From Pacificoceanicola onchidii (lineage in GTDB: Bacteria > Pseudomonadota > Alphaproteobacteria > Rhodobacterales > Rhodobacteraceae): a stretch of DNA of 64,000 bases. Both the position numbers and the translations under genes were made by a program. The stretch spans positions 992,001-1,056,000 of the forward strand of contig NZ_SRXY01000001.1 of the NCBI RefSeq assembly GCF_004804335.1. Direction: 5' to 3'. Position 1 is the stretch's first letter. Each line of letters begins with the position of its first letter. Shown here in pieces: positions 8,342 to 16,872 of this stretch. Under the pieces are notes generated by a model. It ran no database searches and was not told the origin of the DNA. It saw nothing but the letters and a program-made list of their open reading frames with translations.

Positions 8342-8800
8342 TTACCAGCGTTGTGCGATCTCATAGCCCTGACGTTTCAGGCAACGCACCTTGTAGCCGG
8401 TGCGCATGCCGTTGCGGCCACGCCAGTTGATCTCGCAGCGATCCGGCAGACGGTGCACTCGGACATTGTTACGCTTGAGACACCGATAGGGCATCACGCG
8501 GCGCGACTTGTCGCGGATTTCGATCTTGCGCACACAGCTTCCCGGCAGGACGCGGCGGTGACGCGGCTTGTCCCAGTCATGACGACGGCCCCTGTCATAG
8601 TCATAGCTGTGCCGTTGGCCATCAATCCGAACGCCCTGCCGCGACAGCTCGTCGATCATGCGTGCGGTGAGGTAGAAGACCGTGGCGCCAATGATAACCT
8701 TGCGCAGCTGGTCTCTGTCACCCGCGCGGGCAGGTGCCGTGGCAAGGGCCGTGATGGTGGCCGCAACAATAAGCACTCCGGTAATGAATTTGCGGGACAT
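8342..8800 (-). CDS. Secreted basic protein of unknown function
   Basis: This is a 152-aa protein with a cleavable signal peptide (MSRKFITGVLIVAATITALATAPARA, residues 1-26). The mature part is rich in arginine and has four cysteines in its second half (SCVRK, RCLKR, RCEIN, RCLKR), likely forming periplasmic disulfides. The start is supported by a GGAGAA site just upstream of ATG 8800. No known domain is recognised. It is monocistronic, with a hairpin terminator behind it. Confidence 0.75.
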   Translation of the reverse strand: MSRKFITGVLIVAATITALATAPARAGDRDQLRKVIIGATVFYLTARMIDELSRQGVRIDGQRHSYDYDRGRRHDWDKPRHRRVLPGSCVRKIEIRDKSRRVMPYRCLKRNNVRVHRLPDRCEINWRGRNGMRTGYKVRCLKRQGYEIAQRW

Positions 8801-8983
8801 GGGGGTTCTCCTTTGGGCAAATCGAATGATCTTTGGGTTGGCCTCCGACTGATCGGCGGCCCGTGAGAAAACCCTGACCCCGGCCCTCAAAGCCAAGCAA
8901 TAACACCGCCCGGATATCCGATAACCACGCCGCAAACCCCAAGCGTTATTGAATTTCGCGCCGCCCCGGCGCAGGTTGGGGAC

Positions 8984-9277
8984 ATGAAACATATCGCCGC
9001 TCTTATCCTCGCCACGGGCCTTTTGGCCGCCCTGCCTGCCGCCGCGCAGGCGGAGTGCTACGTGGAATACAAGGCCAAGCAGGACAGCCCCTTGCGCCTG
9101 CATTACGGTATCCTGTCCCTGCCCGGCGCCTGCCCCGGCAAATCCGCCGCAAAGCAAACCGCCGCCGCGCGTCTGGCCTCGGGTGGCTGGGTCTTACTGA
9201 ACGTCGTGGGCCTGTCCGAACAATCGCCATCCGAAGCCAAGAGGGCCAATGCCGGTGCCTACTACCTCCGTTACTGA
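8984..9277 (+). CDS. Small secreted hypothetical protein
   Basis: This is a 97-aa protein with a signal peptide (MKHIAALILATGLLAALPAAAQA), leaving a mature part of about 74 residues with two cysteines (ECYVEYK and GACPGK) that may pair in the periplasm. No family is recognised. Its last 29 bases overlap the start of the following membrane-protein gene in another frame, so the two are probably translationally coupled and functionally linked. Confidence 0.65.
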   Translation: MKHIAALILATGLLAALPAAAQAECYVEYKAKQDSPLRLHYGILSLPGACPGKSAAKQTAAARLASGGWVLLNVVGLSEQSPSEAKRANAGAYYLRY

Positions 9278-9953
9278 CACCCGGCGCTCCGGGACCAGAA
9301 TCGTCGCGGGAGGAATCGCGGCGATTGTTGTTTTGCTGGTGGCCGTGGCCACGGTGCTGATGCTGACCCTGCCCGACGCCAACGCGTTCAACGCGCGGGT
9401 AGAGCGGATCTTTGTCGAAAATGACCTTCTGACCGGCCCGTCCGAGATCAAGCTGCTGGAAATTCTGGCGCAGAGCGGCACCGCCTTTGGCGACACGCTG
9501 ACCAGCTATCGCATGGTGATTTTTGTCCTGCTGATCTTTGCCGCCGCCATGCTGATCGCGGCACTGGTTTTTCTGGTCATGCTGGTCGGGATTAACCGGC
9601 GCATGGCGCAGATCGAGCGGTCCGGGATCGAGGTTTCAAGCCTTGTGATCTCACGCGAGGAGAAAACGGTTTACCTCAACTCCACCGGGTTCAAACTGAC
9701 CGAGGCGTTGATGGAAACGCTCTCTGTTCTGGCCGAAGCGCGCATGGATGATGACATCCTCACCGGCGCGCAGATCGAAGCGATGATTTCCGGAAAAGCG
9801 GAAGTCGATTGCGACGAAAGCGCCGGGGCGATGCGGATCAAACGTCTGCGCGACGGGCTGGGGAATCAGCTTGTTTCGGCGTTGCTCGTGAAGAACGTGG
9901 CCAAGCGCGGCTACGTTCTTGCTATCGACAAATCCGTGATCGAAGTGGACTAA
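9249..9953 (+). CDS. Two-TM membrane protein with a C-terminal winged-helix-like domain
   Basis: This is a 234-aa protein. Hydrophobic segments at about residues 18-42 and 88-112 cross the inner membrane, with a loop of about 45 residues between them that should face the periplasm. The C-terminal cytoplasmic part (about 140-230) reads FKLTEALMETLSVLAEA, MRIKRLRDGLGNQLV and VAKRGYVLAIDKSV, which looks like an OmpR-type winged helix: recognition helix, then an RGY wing. It could be a membrane-bound regulator or a signalling scaffold. It overlaps the small secreted-protein gene by 29 bases; that protein is a natural candidate partner on the periplasmic side. The function is inferred only from shape. 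Confidence 0.65.
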   Translation: MPVPTTSVTDTRRSGTRIVAGGIAAIVVLLVAVATVLMLTLPDANAFNARVERIFVENDLLTGPSEIKLLEILAQSGTAFGDTLTSYRMVIFVLLIFAAAMLIAALVFLVMLVGINRRMAQIERSGIEVSSLVISREEKTVYLNSTGFKLTEALMETLSVLAEARMDDDILTGAQIEAMISGKAEVDCDESAGAMRIKRLRDGLGNQLVSALLVKNVAKRGYVLAIDKSVIEVD

Positions 9954-9971
9954 GACACGCCGTCCGCGCGC

Positions 9972-10967
9972 TCACGCGGCGGGCGGGTCATCCAGAAGGC
10001 GGTCAATCACCCGCCGGATCAACGCCATGTCGCTGAATATCCGATGCAAGGTGTCATTGATCTGATCAGTGCCGGTGTCGATCCCGCCGATCTCCATGAA
10101 CTTGCCGTCGCGCGCCAGCGCCAGCCACAGACCCTTGCCCTCGAACGCCGCACGAAAGCCTTCGGAGCCCTTGTCCGCTTCGCCATCGCCCACGTCGATC
10201 AGCGCATCGAGCAAGGGCTCTTTCATCAGCGTCATCGCGGCATCCGGCTCCTTGGCATGCAGATCGTAATGCGCCTCGAACCGCGCATAGCCCGTATCCA
10301 CAGACGGCATGCCGCGCCCGGTTTCACCGGCAAGAAAGCCCAGCACCGCCCCACCCACGTTGCCAACGGCGCGGGTTGCGAGAATGTCGGTGGTGGCATG
10401 AATCGGCAGACCAATGCGGATCAGCAACCCGTCGAAGATCTGTTTGGACGTGGTGCGATCGTCGCTTTCCTTCACGTCCTGCGACAGATGCGTCTCCACC
10501 AGCTCGAAACTCAGACCACGATACTGCCCTGCAATCCGATCCTCGAAGTTCGAATGATCGTGCAGGTCGACAAGGCCGATGGTGCTCAGCGCGTGGGTGT
10601 CAAACACCTCACCAGGCCGCTTGTCGTAATGCGTATCGCCAAGGAAGTCGCAAACCGGGGGCATGATCAGGTCCGACAAAGCGCCTGTATATTTGCCCGA
10701 TTGTCCCCCCTTGGCCACCGCGCCGCCAATCACCGCGACCAACAAAGCACCCAGCCCGCCGAAAATGCCGCCAGCTGATGCGCCCGTATAGGCAATGATG
10801 GCAATCGCCAGAACCACCCCGATGCCAAGCGCGATCTTGAACTGCTGCGCGCCCTTGGCTTTGAGTTCGGTCCGCTGCCCTTCCAAAGCACCCAAATGCG
10901 GCGCAATCTGTTCTTTGAAAATCGGTGCAAAGCCCTGCTCTATGGGCTGAGTCTCCTGAAACTCCAT
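9972..10967 (-). CDS. DUF3137 family membrane protein
   Basis: This 331-aa protein has two closely spaced hydrophobic stretches near residues 47-65 and 67-85 (ALGIGVVLAIAIIAYTGA and GIFGGLGALLVAVIGG) that form a membrane hairpin close to the N-terminus. A soluble domain follows with the DUF3137 features HALSTIGLVDLHDHSNFEDRI, FDGLLIRIGLP and a C-terminal GLWLALARDGKFMEIG. The family has no established role. It ends 18 bases from the convergent winged-helix gene and has its own promoter region before 10967. Confidence 0.75.
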   Translation of the reverse strand: MEFQETQPIEQGFAPIFKEQIAPHLGALEGQRTELKAKGAQQFKIALGIGVVLAIAIIAYTGASAGGIFGGLGALLVAVIGGAVAKGGQSGKYTGALSDLIMPPVCDFLGDTHYDKRPGEVFDTHALSTIGLVDLHDHSNFEDRIAGQYRGLSFELVETHLSQDVKESDDRTTSKQIFDGLLIRIGLPIHATTDILATRAVGNVGGAVLGFLAGETGRGMPSVDTGYARFEAHYDLHAKEPDAAMTLMKEPLLDALIDVGDGEADKGSEGFRAAFEGKGLWLALARDGKFMEIGGIDTGTDQINDTLHRIFSDMALIRRVIDRLLDDPPAA

Positions 10968-11049
10968 GTCGGTCTCCCTGAAATATTGGTTAACCTTAGG
11001 AAACCATACAGCATGTGGGTAGTCGGGTTTTCCCGCGACAGCGGGCCGA

Positions 11050-11979
11050 TTATCGAACCGAAACGAGCCCGATCACAACGCTGACGGTCAGGATGCTGAC
11101 AACGGTGGAGACAAGGATGGAGGCCGACACACGCTGCGGCGCGACACCGTAGTGCTGTGCGAGAATGAACACATTGCCCGCCACTGGCAGCGCTGCGGCC
11201 GAAATAGCGACAGAGGCTTTGTAAGCATCCACCGGAAAGAATATGTAAGCAGCGGCCGCCACACAGGCCGGGTGCAGAACCAGCTTGGCGAAGGACAGCC
11301 ATGCAGCTACCTCGATCCGCTCTGCGGACTTGGACGCAAGAGAAGCGCCGATGGCAAAAAGCGCGCCTGGCGTGGCCGCCGCCCCGAGTGTTTCCAGAAA
11401 CGAATTGATCACCTCCGGCACCGGCAAGGCGCTAGCAGATATGCCAAGACCGATGGCGATGGAGACGATCATCGGGTTTTTCAAAAGCCCCATGAATACG
11501 GTCCGGACCACCCGCGCCCCACGGGCGTCACCGCGCGTTCCGGTCACCAGAATGGTCAGCAGCGTAGAAAACACGATCAGATCAATCGACAAGATCAGGA
11601 TAATCGGCCCCACGGCCTCCTGCCCCAGAAGCACGGCGAGCATTGGAACGCCAAGAAAGCCGGTGTTGCCGATGGCCGCGCATTGCGCCTCGATCGCTGA
11701 CGTTGCCGTATCGAGCCGACGGAAGAACGCGACGCCAATCGCGATGCCATAGACAAAGGCCGTACCCCACAGGTAGGCGGCGGCCAGCATCGGATCGAAA
11801 ATCTCGGAAAAGCTGAGATTGGCGGAGAATCGCAGTAGCATCGCCGAAAGGGCAAAGTAGAAGACAAATTTGGTGATGCTGGCCGCGGCCTCTTCTGAGA
11901 AGAAGCGCGTTTTTGCGGCCCCGTAACCGAGGCCGATCAAACCAAAAAACGGCAGTGTCTTGAGGAAGATCTCCAGCAT
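11050..11979 (-). CDS. AEC family (auxin-efflux-carrier-like) transporter
   Basis: This is a 309-aa inner-membrane carrier with about ten hydrophobic segments arranged as two five-helix repeats. AEC proteins move organic anions such as malate, malonate or amino-acid derivatives; the substrate here cannot be predicted. Typical segments are FALSAMLLRFSANLSF, AIGNTGFLGVPMLAVLLG and LPVAGNVFILAQHYG. The start MLEIFLKTLPFFGLIG at 11979 places the first helix at the N-terminus; an ATG 15 bases upstream is possible. It is flanked by same-strand DUF3137 and PAS genes with no obvious functional link. Confidence 0.88.
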   Translation of the reverse strand: MLEIFLKTLPFFGLIGLGYGAAKTRFFSEEAAASITKFVFYFALSAMLLRFSANLSFSEIFDPMLAAAYLWGTAFVYGIAIGVAFFRRLDTATSAIEAQCAAIGNTGFLGVPMLAVLLGQEAVGPIILILSIDLIVFSTLLTILVTGTRGDARGARVVRTVFMGLLKNPMIVSIAIGLGISASALPVPEVINSFLETLGAAATPGALFAIGASLASKSAERIEVAAWLSFAKLVLHPACVAAAAYIFFPVDAYKASVAISAAALPVAGNVFILAQHYGVAPQRVSASILVSTVVSILTVSVVIGLVSVR

Positions 11980-12009
11980 GGCGTCAGATTGCACGCCCTA
12001 TCTGTGGCG

Positions 12010-12531
12010 TCAACGCGGGCCGGTCCAGCGCAGGTCTTCAGGCCGGTTCGGCACCGGCTCTTCGCTTAACATGACATCAGCCAGGATGAACTGAACAGTC
12101 TGCGTGCCGTCTTCGCCGCGCAATGGGCACAGGATTTGGCGGGTCGAGTGGAATTCCGGGTTTGGCCCCACATAGTCCAGCGCGGCCAGAACCGGATCAC
12201 GCTGCGAGGCCATGACCTGATACAGGTCCCAGATGTTGGACCCCGGCCCTTTTCCCGGTACTTCGCTCAGGCGCTGCCCGACGATGTTGGACTGAGACGC
12301 GCGCGACACCGCCGCCCCGACAAAAATCACGACAAAATCAATGGCGTTCCCGTCTTCATCACGTACGACTTCTGCGACGACCAGAGCATGATCTTCTTCC
12401 AGCAGGACATCAAACTTGATCTGCGAAAGCTCCGGAATGCGCCCAGGCTGTTTCAGAGCCGTCCATTGGAAATACAGGTGCCGCAAAGGCGCCGGAATAT
12501 CCGTAAGGCCAAACTCATGCCTGTATTGCAT
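12010..12531 (-). CDS. PAS domain protein (PAS_5 type)
   Basis: This is a 173-aa cytoplasmic protein matching the alphaproteobacterial single-PAS family (PAS_5). It opens with an LRHLYFQWTALKQPGRIPELSQI segment split over helix and strand, has the PAS-core portion SNIVGQRLSEVPG, and ends with a strand pair near STRQILCPLRGEDG. No output domain is present, so it may sense a small ligand and act through a partner. It lies upstream of the AEC transporter on the same strand, 30 bases away, so they may be co-transcribed. Confidence 0.75.
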   Translation of the reverse strand: MQYRHEFGLTDIPAPLRHLYFQWTALKQPGRIPELSQIKFDVLLEEDHALVVAEVVRDEDGNAIDFVVIFVGAAVSRASQSNIVGQRLSEVPGKGPGSNIWDLYQVMASQRDPVLAALDYVGPNPEFHSTRQILCPLRGEDGTQTVQFILADVMLSEEPVPNRPEDLRWTGPR

Positions 12532-12660
12532 CTATTCTTCCGCGCTTATGCCGTGATCGGCACCCCAGGGGCACTTTGATGGGCCGCAAGACCCTGACCG
12601 ATGCCCGCTATCATGGAAAAAGGTTAATATGCAATTTAGCAAATACATCGGGCGCGTATT

Positions 12661-12686
12661 TCCGCCGATGCAACTGCACCGGCGGA
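12661..12686 (-). terminator. Hairpin after the ABC permease gene
   Basis: TCCGCCG (12661-12667) pairs with CGGCGGA (12680-12686), and the inner TGCA copies extend the stem. It lies 15 bases beyond the permease stop codon on the minus strand. The T-tract is weak. Confidence 0.45.
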
Positions 12687-12700
12687 GATGATCATGACGT

Positions 12701-13465
12701 TTAGTGCTGCGGACGCTCGGCCCAGCCCGCGAAAATGCGCTCCAAAGCGACAACCGCGTAGTAAAGCACGATCCCCAGCACCGCGAGCGCGATCAGTACG
12801 GCGAACATCAGCGGATAGTTCGAGTTGGTCTGACCGGAGAGGAACAGCGCCCCGAGACCCCGGCCATGCGGCGAGATGATCTCGACAAGGTTGGTGCCGA
12901 TAAACGCCAGCGTGGCGGAGACCTTCAGCGCGCCAAAAAACTCCGGCAGGGTCTTGGGGAGCGCGATCTTGCGGAAAATCGTGATCCGGCTGGCCCCAAG
13001 GGAGCGCAGAATGTCGCGGTACTCCGGCTCCAGCGTCGACAGGCCAATGCCCACGGACACGGCAATCGGGAAGAAACTGATCAGGAATGCCATCAGCACC
13101 GTGTTAAAATTGTGCTGGCCGATGAAGAGCAGCGCAAGAACGGGTACAAGCGTCGCCTTCGGGACCGCGTTGAAGCCGACAAGCAAAGGGTACAGCGCAT
13201 CTCGGGCGATTTTGGAAAAGCCCATGATCATGCCCAGAAGCGTGCCAAAGAAAACGGCGAGGGCAAGACCGGCAACAGTGCGCCAGAGCGTCTGCCAGCT
13301 CCCGATCAGGAAGAGGTTCCAGAAGCGAGCGTAAGCTTCGGGCAGATCCGATGGCGAAGCCATGACGTAATTCGGCCAGCCGTTGGCCCAGACAAGCAGC
13401 TCCCAAAGGGCCACGAACACCGAAATGGCAAGCACCGGAATGGCGATTTTCTTGAGCGTCTGCAT
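12701..13465 (-). CDS. ABC transporter permease (nitrate/sulfonate/taurine type)
   Basis: This is a 254-aa inner-membrane permease of the SsuC/TauC family with about six membrane helices. The cytoplasmic EAA loop reads EYRDILRSLGASRITIFRKIALP, giving the family signature before the conserved PEFFGALK segment. The start ATG at 13465 overlaps the ATPase stop (TGATG), giving tight translational coupling. It forms one importer with the ATPase and binding protein encoded upstream. The ligand could be a sulfonate, pyrimidine precursor or other small organic compound. Confidence 0.9.
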   Translation of the reverse strand: MQTLKKIAIPVLAISVFVALWELLVWANGWPNYVMASPSDLPEAYARFWNLFLIGSWQTLWRTVAGLALAVFFGTLLGMIMGFSKIARDALYPLLVGFNAVPKATLVPVLALLFIGQHNFNTVLMAFLISFFPIAVSVGIGLSTLEPEYRDILRSLGASRITIFRKIALPKTLPEFFGALKVSATLAFIGTNLVEIISPHGRGLGALFLSGQTNSNYPLMFAVLIALAVLGIVLYYAVVALERIFAGWAERPQH

Positions 13466-14262
13466 CAGTGCGCCTCCTCCGGTTCGCGCCCTTGGGCGAT
13501 TTTGATCTGGTCGCGCAGGACATGCAGCATGTCGGCACATTCCGGCGTGTACAGCCCGTCAAGATCACGCAGTCCATCGCCCGGATATTGAACATCCAGC
13601 ACAAATTGCGTGGTGGCCGGGCGTCCGGAAAGAACGATCACCTGATCGCCAAGGTACACGCTTTCCCGCAAATCGTGCGTGATGAGCACCGCCGTAAACG
13701 GCTCCTTGGCGCGCAGGGCGTGCATGGTCTGCCAGAGATCCTCGCGCGTGAACGCATCAAGCGCGCCAAACGGTTCATCCATAATCAGAACGTCCGGCTT
13801 GTGTACAATAGCGCGGCACAGCGAGGCGCGCTGGCGCATACCGCCCGACAGTTCGGAGGGGCGCTTGTTCTCGAACCCCTCAAGACCGACAAGCGCCAGA
13901 AGCTCCATGGCGCGCTCTGTCTTGTCCGCCTTCGACATGCGCGGCGCGACGATTTCCAGCGGCAGAATGACGTTCTCAAGGATGGTGCGCCATTCCAGCA
14001 TGACGGGGTTCTGGAAGGCCATACCCACGGTCTTGCGGGGGGATTTGACAAGTTCCCCGTGCAGCCAGACCTCCCCTTCGTCAGGCTTCATCAGCCCGGC
14101 CACCAGCCGTGTCAGGGTTGATTTCCCACAGCCCGAAGGGCCCACAACGGCGCAAAACTCCCCTTCCGGCACAGCCATGTTGAGATTGTTCAGAACCGGC
14201 AACGGGCCGTTCGGCGTTTTGTAGGCGTGAGTCACGCCCTTGATATCAATGAGATTTGTCAT
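13465..14262 (-). CDS. ABC transporter ATP-binding protein (nitrate/sulfonate/taurine type)
   Basis: This is a 265-aa ATPase with Walker [10 protein letters not shown], signature LSGGMRQR, Walker B VLIMDEPFGALD and switch histidine in LITHD. Sequence and length match the SsuB/TauB/ThiZ group. It powers import with the permease whose start overlaps this stop codon. The 47-base gap to the upstream binding-protein gene is compatible with one operon led by the binding protein. Confidence 0.93.
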   Translation of the reverse strand: MTNLIDIKGVTHAYKTPNGPLPVLNNLNMAVPEGEFCAVVGPSGCGKSTLTRLVAGLMKPDEGEVWLHGELVKSPRKTVGMAFQNPVMLEWRTILENVILPLEIVAPRMSKADKTERAMELLALVGLEGFENKRPSELSGGMRQRASLCRAIVHKPDVLIMDEPFGALDAFTREDLWQTMHALRAKEPFTAVLITHDLRESVYLGDQVIVLSGRPATTQFVLDVQYPGDGLRDLDGLYTPECADMLHVLRDQIKIAQGREPEEAH

Positions 14263-14309
14263 TCAGGATCTGGCGGGCACCGGCGAAGACCGCCGATGCC
14301 CCTTTGCCA

Positions 14310-15329
14310 TTACTTCAGCATGCGCGCGTCAGCGGCGGGCAGGAAGCTGTCATCGAAGTAGAGCGCCGCATCCGGCTCGGCGCTGAATTCATAGACCGAT
14401 TTGGTCTGCTCGATGGCGGAGGCCATGCGATCCGCATCGATCCCGCCAATGCCGTTCGCCATGACGTAATCAGTCAGAACATTGGCATCGATGGCCATCT
14501 GGAGACGCTCGGTTTCGAGGTCTTTGTCAGCCGCCGGGTTGCGCTTGAGCAGCGAATCCACCGCTGTGCCCGGATCGGCAATCGCCGCTTTCCAGCCACC
14601 GGCGATTGCACCGAGGAAGCCGGAAACCACCTCCGGGTTCTCAGCGGCAAAATCGGTGTTCACGATGATCGCGTTGCCGTAAAGATCAACACCGTGATCG
14701 GCCATCAGGATAACCGAGATGTCATCGGCAGGCACGCCCAGACGCTTGAGGTTCAGCGTCGAGGAGAAGGAGAATCCGGTCACAGACGCAACCTTGCCTT
14801 CGGCGAGCATCGGCTCGCGCGTCGGGAAGCCGACCGGCTCCACGGTGATTGCGCTCATATCCAGGCCGTTTTCAGCGGCAAAGATCGGGAACTGCGCCCA
14901 TGCGCCATCCGGCGGCGGCGCACCAAGCACCTTGCCCGGCAGGTCAGCGGGAGCCGAAACGCCAAGTGACTTGCGGCCCACAACGGCAAATGGCGGCTTG
15001 TCATAGATCATCATGACAGCCTTGACCGGCGCGTCCGGGTTTTGATCGAGGAAGCGCATCAGGCTGTTGATGTCGGCAAACCCAACCGGGAAAGCACCGG
15101 TGGCGACCTTTGGAATGGCGTCGAGCGAACCTTTGCCTTCGCTGATTTCAACGGACAGGCCCGCGTCGGAGAAGAGCCCCTGATCAACGGCAAGGAAATA
15201 AGGCGCGGACGGCCCTTCGAATTTCCAGTCGAGCGCGAAAGGCACATCGGTCTCGGCAGCCGCGGCGGTGGACAGGCCCATGAGGGCGACGGATGCAGCG
15301 AATGCTGCGGCGTTAAATCGATTGAACAA
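14310..15329 (-). CDS. NMT1/THI5-like ABC substrate-binding protein
   Basis: This is a 339-aa periplasmic binding protein with a signal peptide (FNRFNAAAFAASVALMGLSTAAAA) followed by VPFALDWKFEGPSAPYFLAVDQGLF, split over the first lobe typical of the NMT1/SsuA fold. This family covers binding proteins for thiamine precursors, sulfonates, riboflavin and pyrimidines. A TTG start at 15329 is chosen because a perfect GGAGG lies six bases upstream; no better ATG precedes the signal peptide. No TPP riboswitch was recognised in the leader. It is the first gene of the importer operon, divergent from the AGE-epimerase operon, which hints at a shared substrate. Confidence 0.85.
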   Translation of the reverse strand: MFNRFNAAAFAASVALMGLSTAAAAETDVPFALDWKFEGPSAPYFLAVDQGLFSDAGLSVEISEGKGSLDAIPKVATGAFPVGFADINSLMRFLDQNPDAPVKAVMMIYDKPPFAVVGRKSLGVSAPADLPGKVLGAPPPDGAWAQFPIFAAENGLDMSAITVEPVGFPTREPMLAEGKVASVTGFSFSSTLNLKRLGVPADDISVILMADHGVDLYGNAIIVNTDFAAENPEVVSGFLGAIAGGWKAAIADPGTAVDSLLKRNPAADKDLETERLQMAIDANVLTDYVMANGIGGIDADRMASAIEQTKSVYEFSAEPDAALYFDDSFLPAADARMLK

Positions 15330-15606
15330 CGGTTCCTCCTGAGTGGATGCGCCCGGAACTATCCGGGCGGTTTTTTGTGATGAGAAACGCAAAGGCGCAT
15401 TTTTGACCAAAAACGCGCTTCCCCCCTGTGCACATGATGAAAAATCATGCGGGATCGGGCAAGAATTAATCGCCTCCGCCACCGATTCCGCCCAAGCGTG
15501 CAGCGGACGGCCAGAACACCCTCTACGCGGGCTGATAGCGCTAAAATCTTTGCTTGAGGTCCGTGGCGCCTTTGCTATGGGTTCTGCGCAAACAGGAGAA
15601 CACGCC
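15330..15606. other. Divergent promoter region between ABC importer and AGE operon
   Basis: This 277-base gap holds both promoters. A near-perfect inverted repeat GCGCATTTTT-gacc-AAAAACGCGC (15395-15418, one mismatch) sits about 65 bases before the binding-protein start and is a candidate operator. No regulator gene is adjacent, and no riboswitch motif was recognised. Confidence 0.4.
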
Positions 15607-16857
15607 ATGGCACTGCCCCTCGCATCCCAGACTGACAAAACCTGGCTGACAGACCCGGTGCACCGCCGCTGGCTTGCGCAGGACGCCTTGCGCCTCTTTG
15701 AAGTGTTTCGCGCCAGCCTCGGTGACAAGCCGGGCTTTCACGTGCTGGACTACGACGGCGCGCCGCTGCCTGACACCGTGCAAGAGCTTCACACAACGAC
15801 GCGGTTGGTTCATTCCTATGCTCTGGGCAAAGCAGCCGGTGTGACGGGGTGCGATGAAATCATCGATCAGGGCATGCGCTATTTGCAAAGCCATCACCAC
15901 GACAAGGACAACGGCGGGTACCTCTGGGCGCTTGATGGCGATGCGGTGCACGACAGCCGCAAACTGGCCTATGGTCATGTGTTCGTTCTGTTGGCCGGAT
16001 CGAGCGCAAAACTGGCCGGGCATCCGGATGCGGATGCGGTGATTGATGACGTGACAGCCAAGCTGGACCAGCACTATTGGGAAGACGGGCCGGGGTTGTT
16101 TGCGGATGAATGGAACCGCGACTGGACACCGTTTTCGACCTATCGCGGCATGAACGCCAACATGCACGGCGTCGAAGCCCTGCTTGGCGCGTTTGAAGCG
16201 ACGGGCCGAGAGGTCTACCTGAGCAAGGCCGGGCGGATTCTGGACTTCTTCATGGGGCAGATGGCGCCTGACTATGACTGGCGACTGCCGGAGCACTACA
16301 CCTCTGATTGGGAGGTTGATCCGGAGTATTCCGGCAATCCGATGTTCCGCCCCGCAGGCACCACACCGGGGCACTCGTTTGAGCTTGCAAGGCTTCAGCT
16401 GCAGCATTGGGACCTGAGCGGCCGCCCGGATGGAAAGGCTGTCGACACCGCACGCGCGGTTGCAGGCACCGCTCTGGCCGATGCGTGGCGTGCGGACGGC
16501 GGGTTGGCCTACACGCTGAACTTCGACGGCACCCCAGCGATCCCGGATCGCTATTGGTGGCCGGTGTGCGAGGCGATTGGCGTTTACGCCTCGCTGCTGA
16601 AGATCGGAGGCACGACCGAAGACGAAGCCGCCTATCGCAAGCTTTGGCAATTTGCCGAAGGCCATTTTGTTGACCATGCCAAAGGCGGCTGGTTCCCGGA
16701 GCTTGGCGAAGACGGCAAACCCACAGCGCGGCAATTCCATGGTAAACCGGACATCTACCACGCCTTGCAGGCCGATCTGTTCCCTCTGACGGACGGGATC
16801 TCGCGGTACTTCGAGGCGCTGCCGAACCTCGCGGCGCTCACCGCTGCCAACCCGTAA
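15607..16857 (+). CDS. AGE (N-acylglucosamine 2-epimerase) family isomerase
   Basis: This 416-aa protein has the (alpha/alpha)6-barrel layout of AGE/YihS enzymes, which interconvert aldoses and ketoses (mannose, sulfoquinovose) or N-acylhexosamines. Supporting segments are QELHTTTRLVHSYALG, HHDKDNGGYLWALDGD, YGHVFVLLAGSS, GMNANMHGVEALLGAFEATG and PGHSFELARLQL, which hold the conserved histidines and arginines of the barrel. The ATG at 15607 follows ACAGGAG. Its length equals that of the YihS-like sulfoquinovose/mannose isomerases. It heads a four-gene operon with acyl-CoA enzymes and a sulfotransferase, an uncommon setting. The exact sugar substrate cannot be determined. Confidence 0.85.
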   Translation: MALPLASQTDKTWLTDPVHRRWLAQDALRLFEVFRASLGDKPGFHVLDYDGAPLPDTVQELHTTTRLVHSYALGKAAGVTGCDEIIDQGMRYLQSHHHDKDNGGYLWALDGDAVHDSRKLAYGHVFVLLAGSSAKLAGHPDADAVIDDVTAKLDQHYWEDGPGLFADEWNRDWTPFSTYRGMNANMHGVEALLGAFEATGREVYLSKAGRILDFFMGQMAPDYDWRLPEHYTSDWEVDPEYSGNPMFRPAGTTPGHSFELARLQLQHWDLSGRPDGKAVDTARAVAGTALADAWRADGGLAYTLNFDGTPAIPDRYWWPVCEAIGVYASLLKIGGTTEDEAAYRKLWQFAEGHFVDHAKGGWFPELGEDGKPTARQFHGKPDIYHALQADLFPLTDGISRYFEALPNLAALTAANP

Positions 16858-16872
16858 AACCGGAGCGAACCC

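Noticed and set aside
13581-13600. Another CCCGGATATT element
   Set aside because: It lies inside the ABC ATPase coding region and lacks the rest of the motif; chance match.
15330-15606. Possible TPP riboswitch ahead of the NMT1/THI5-like binding protein
   Set aside because: The conserved CUGAGA and partner loop of the thi box are not found in the leader on the relevant strand.
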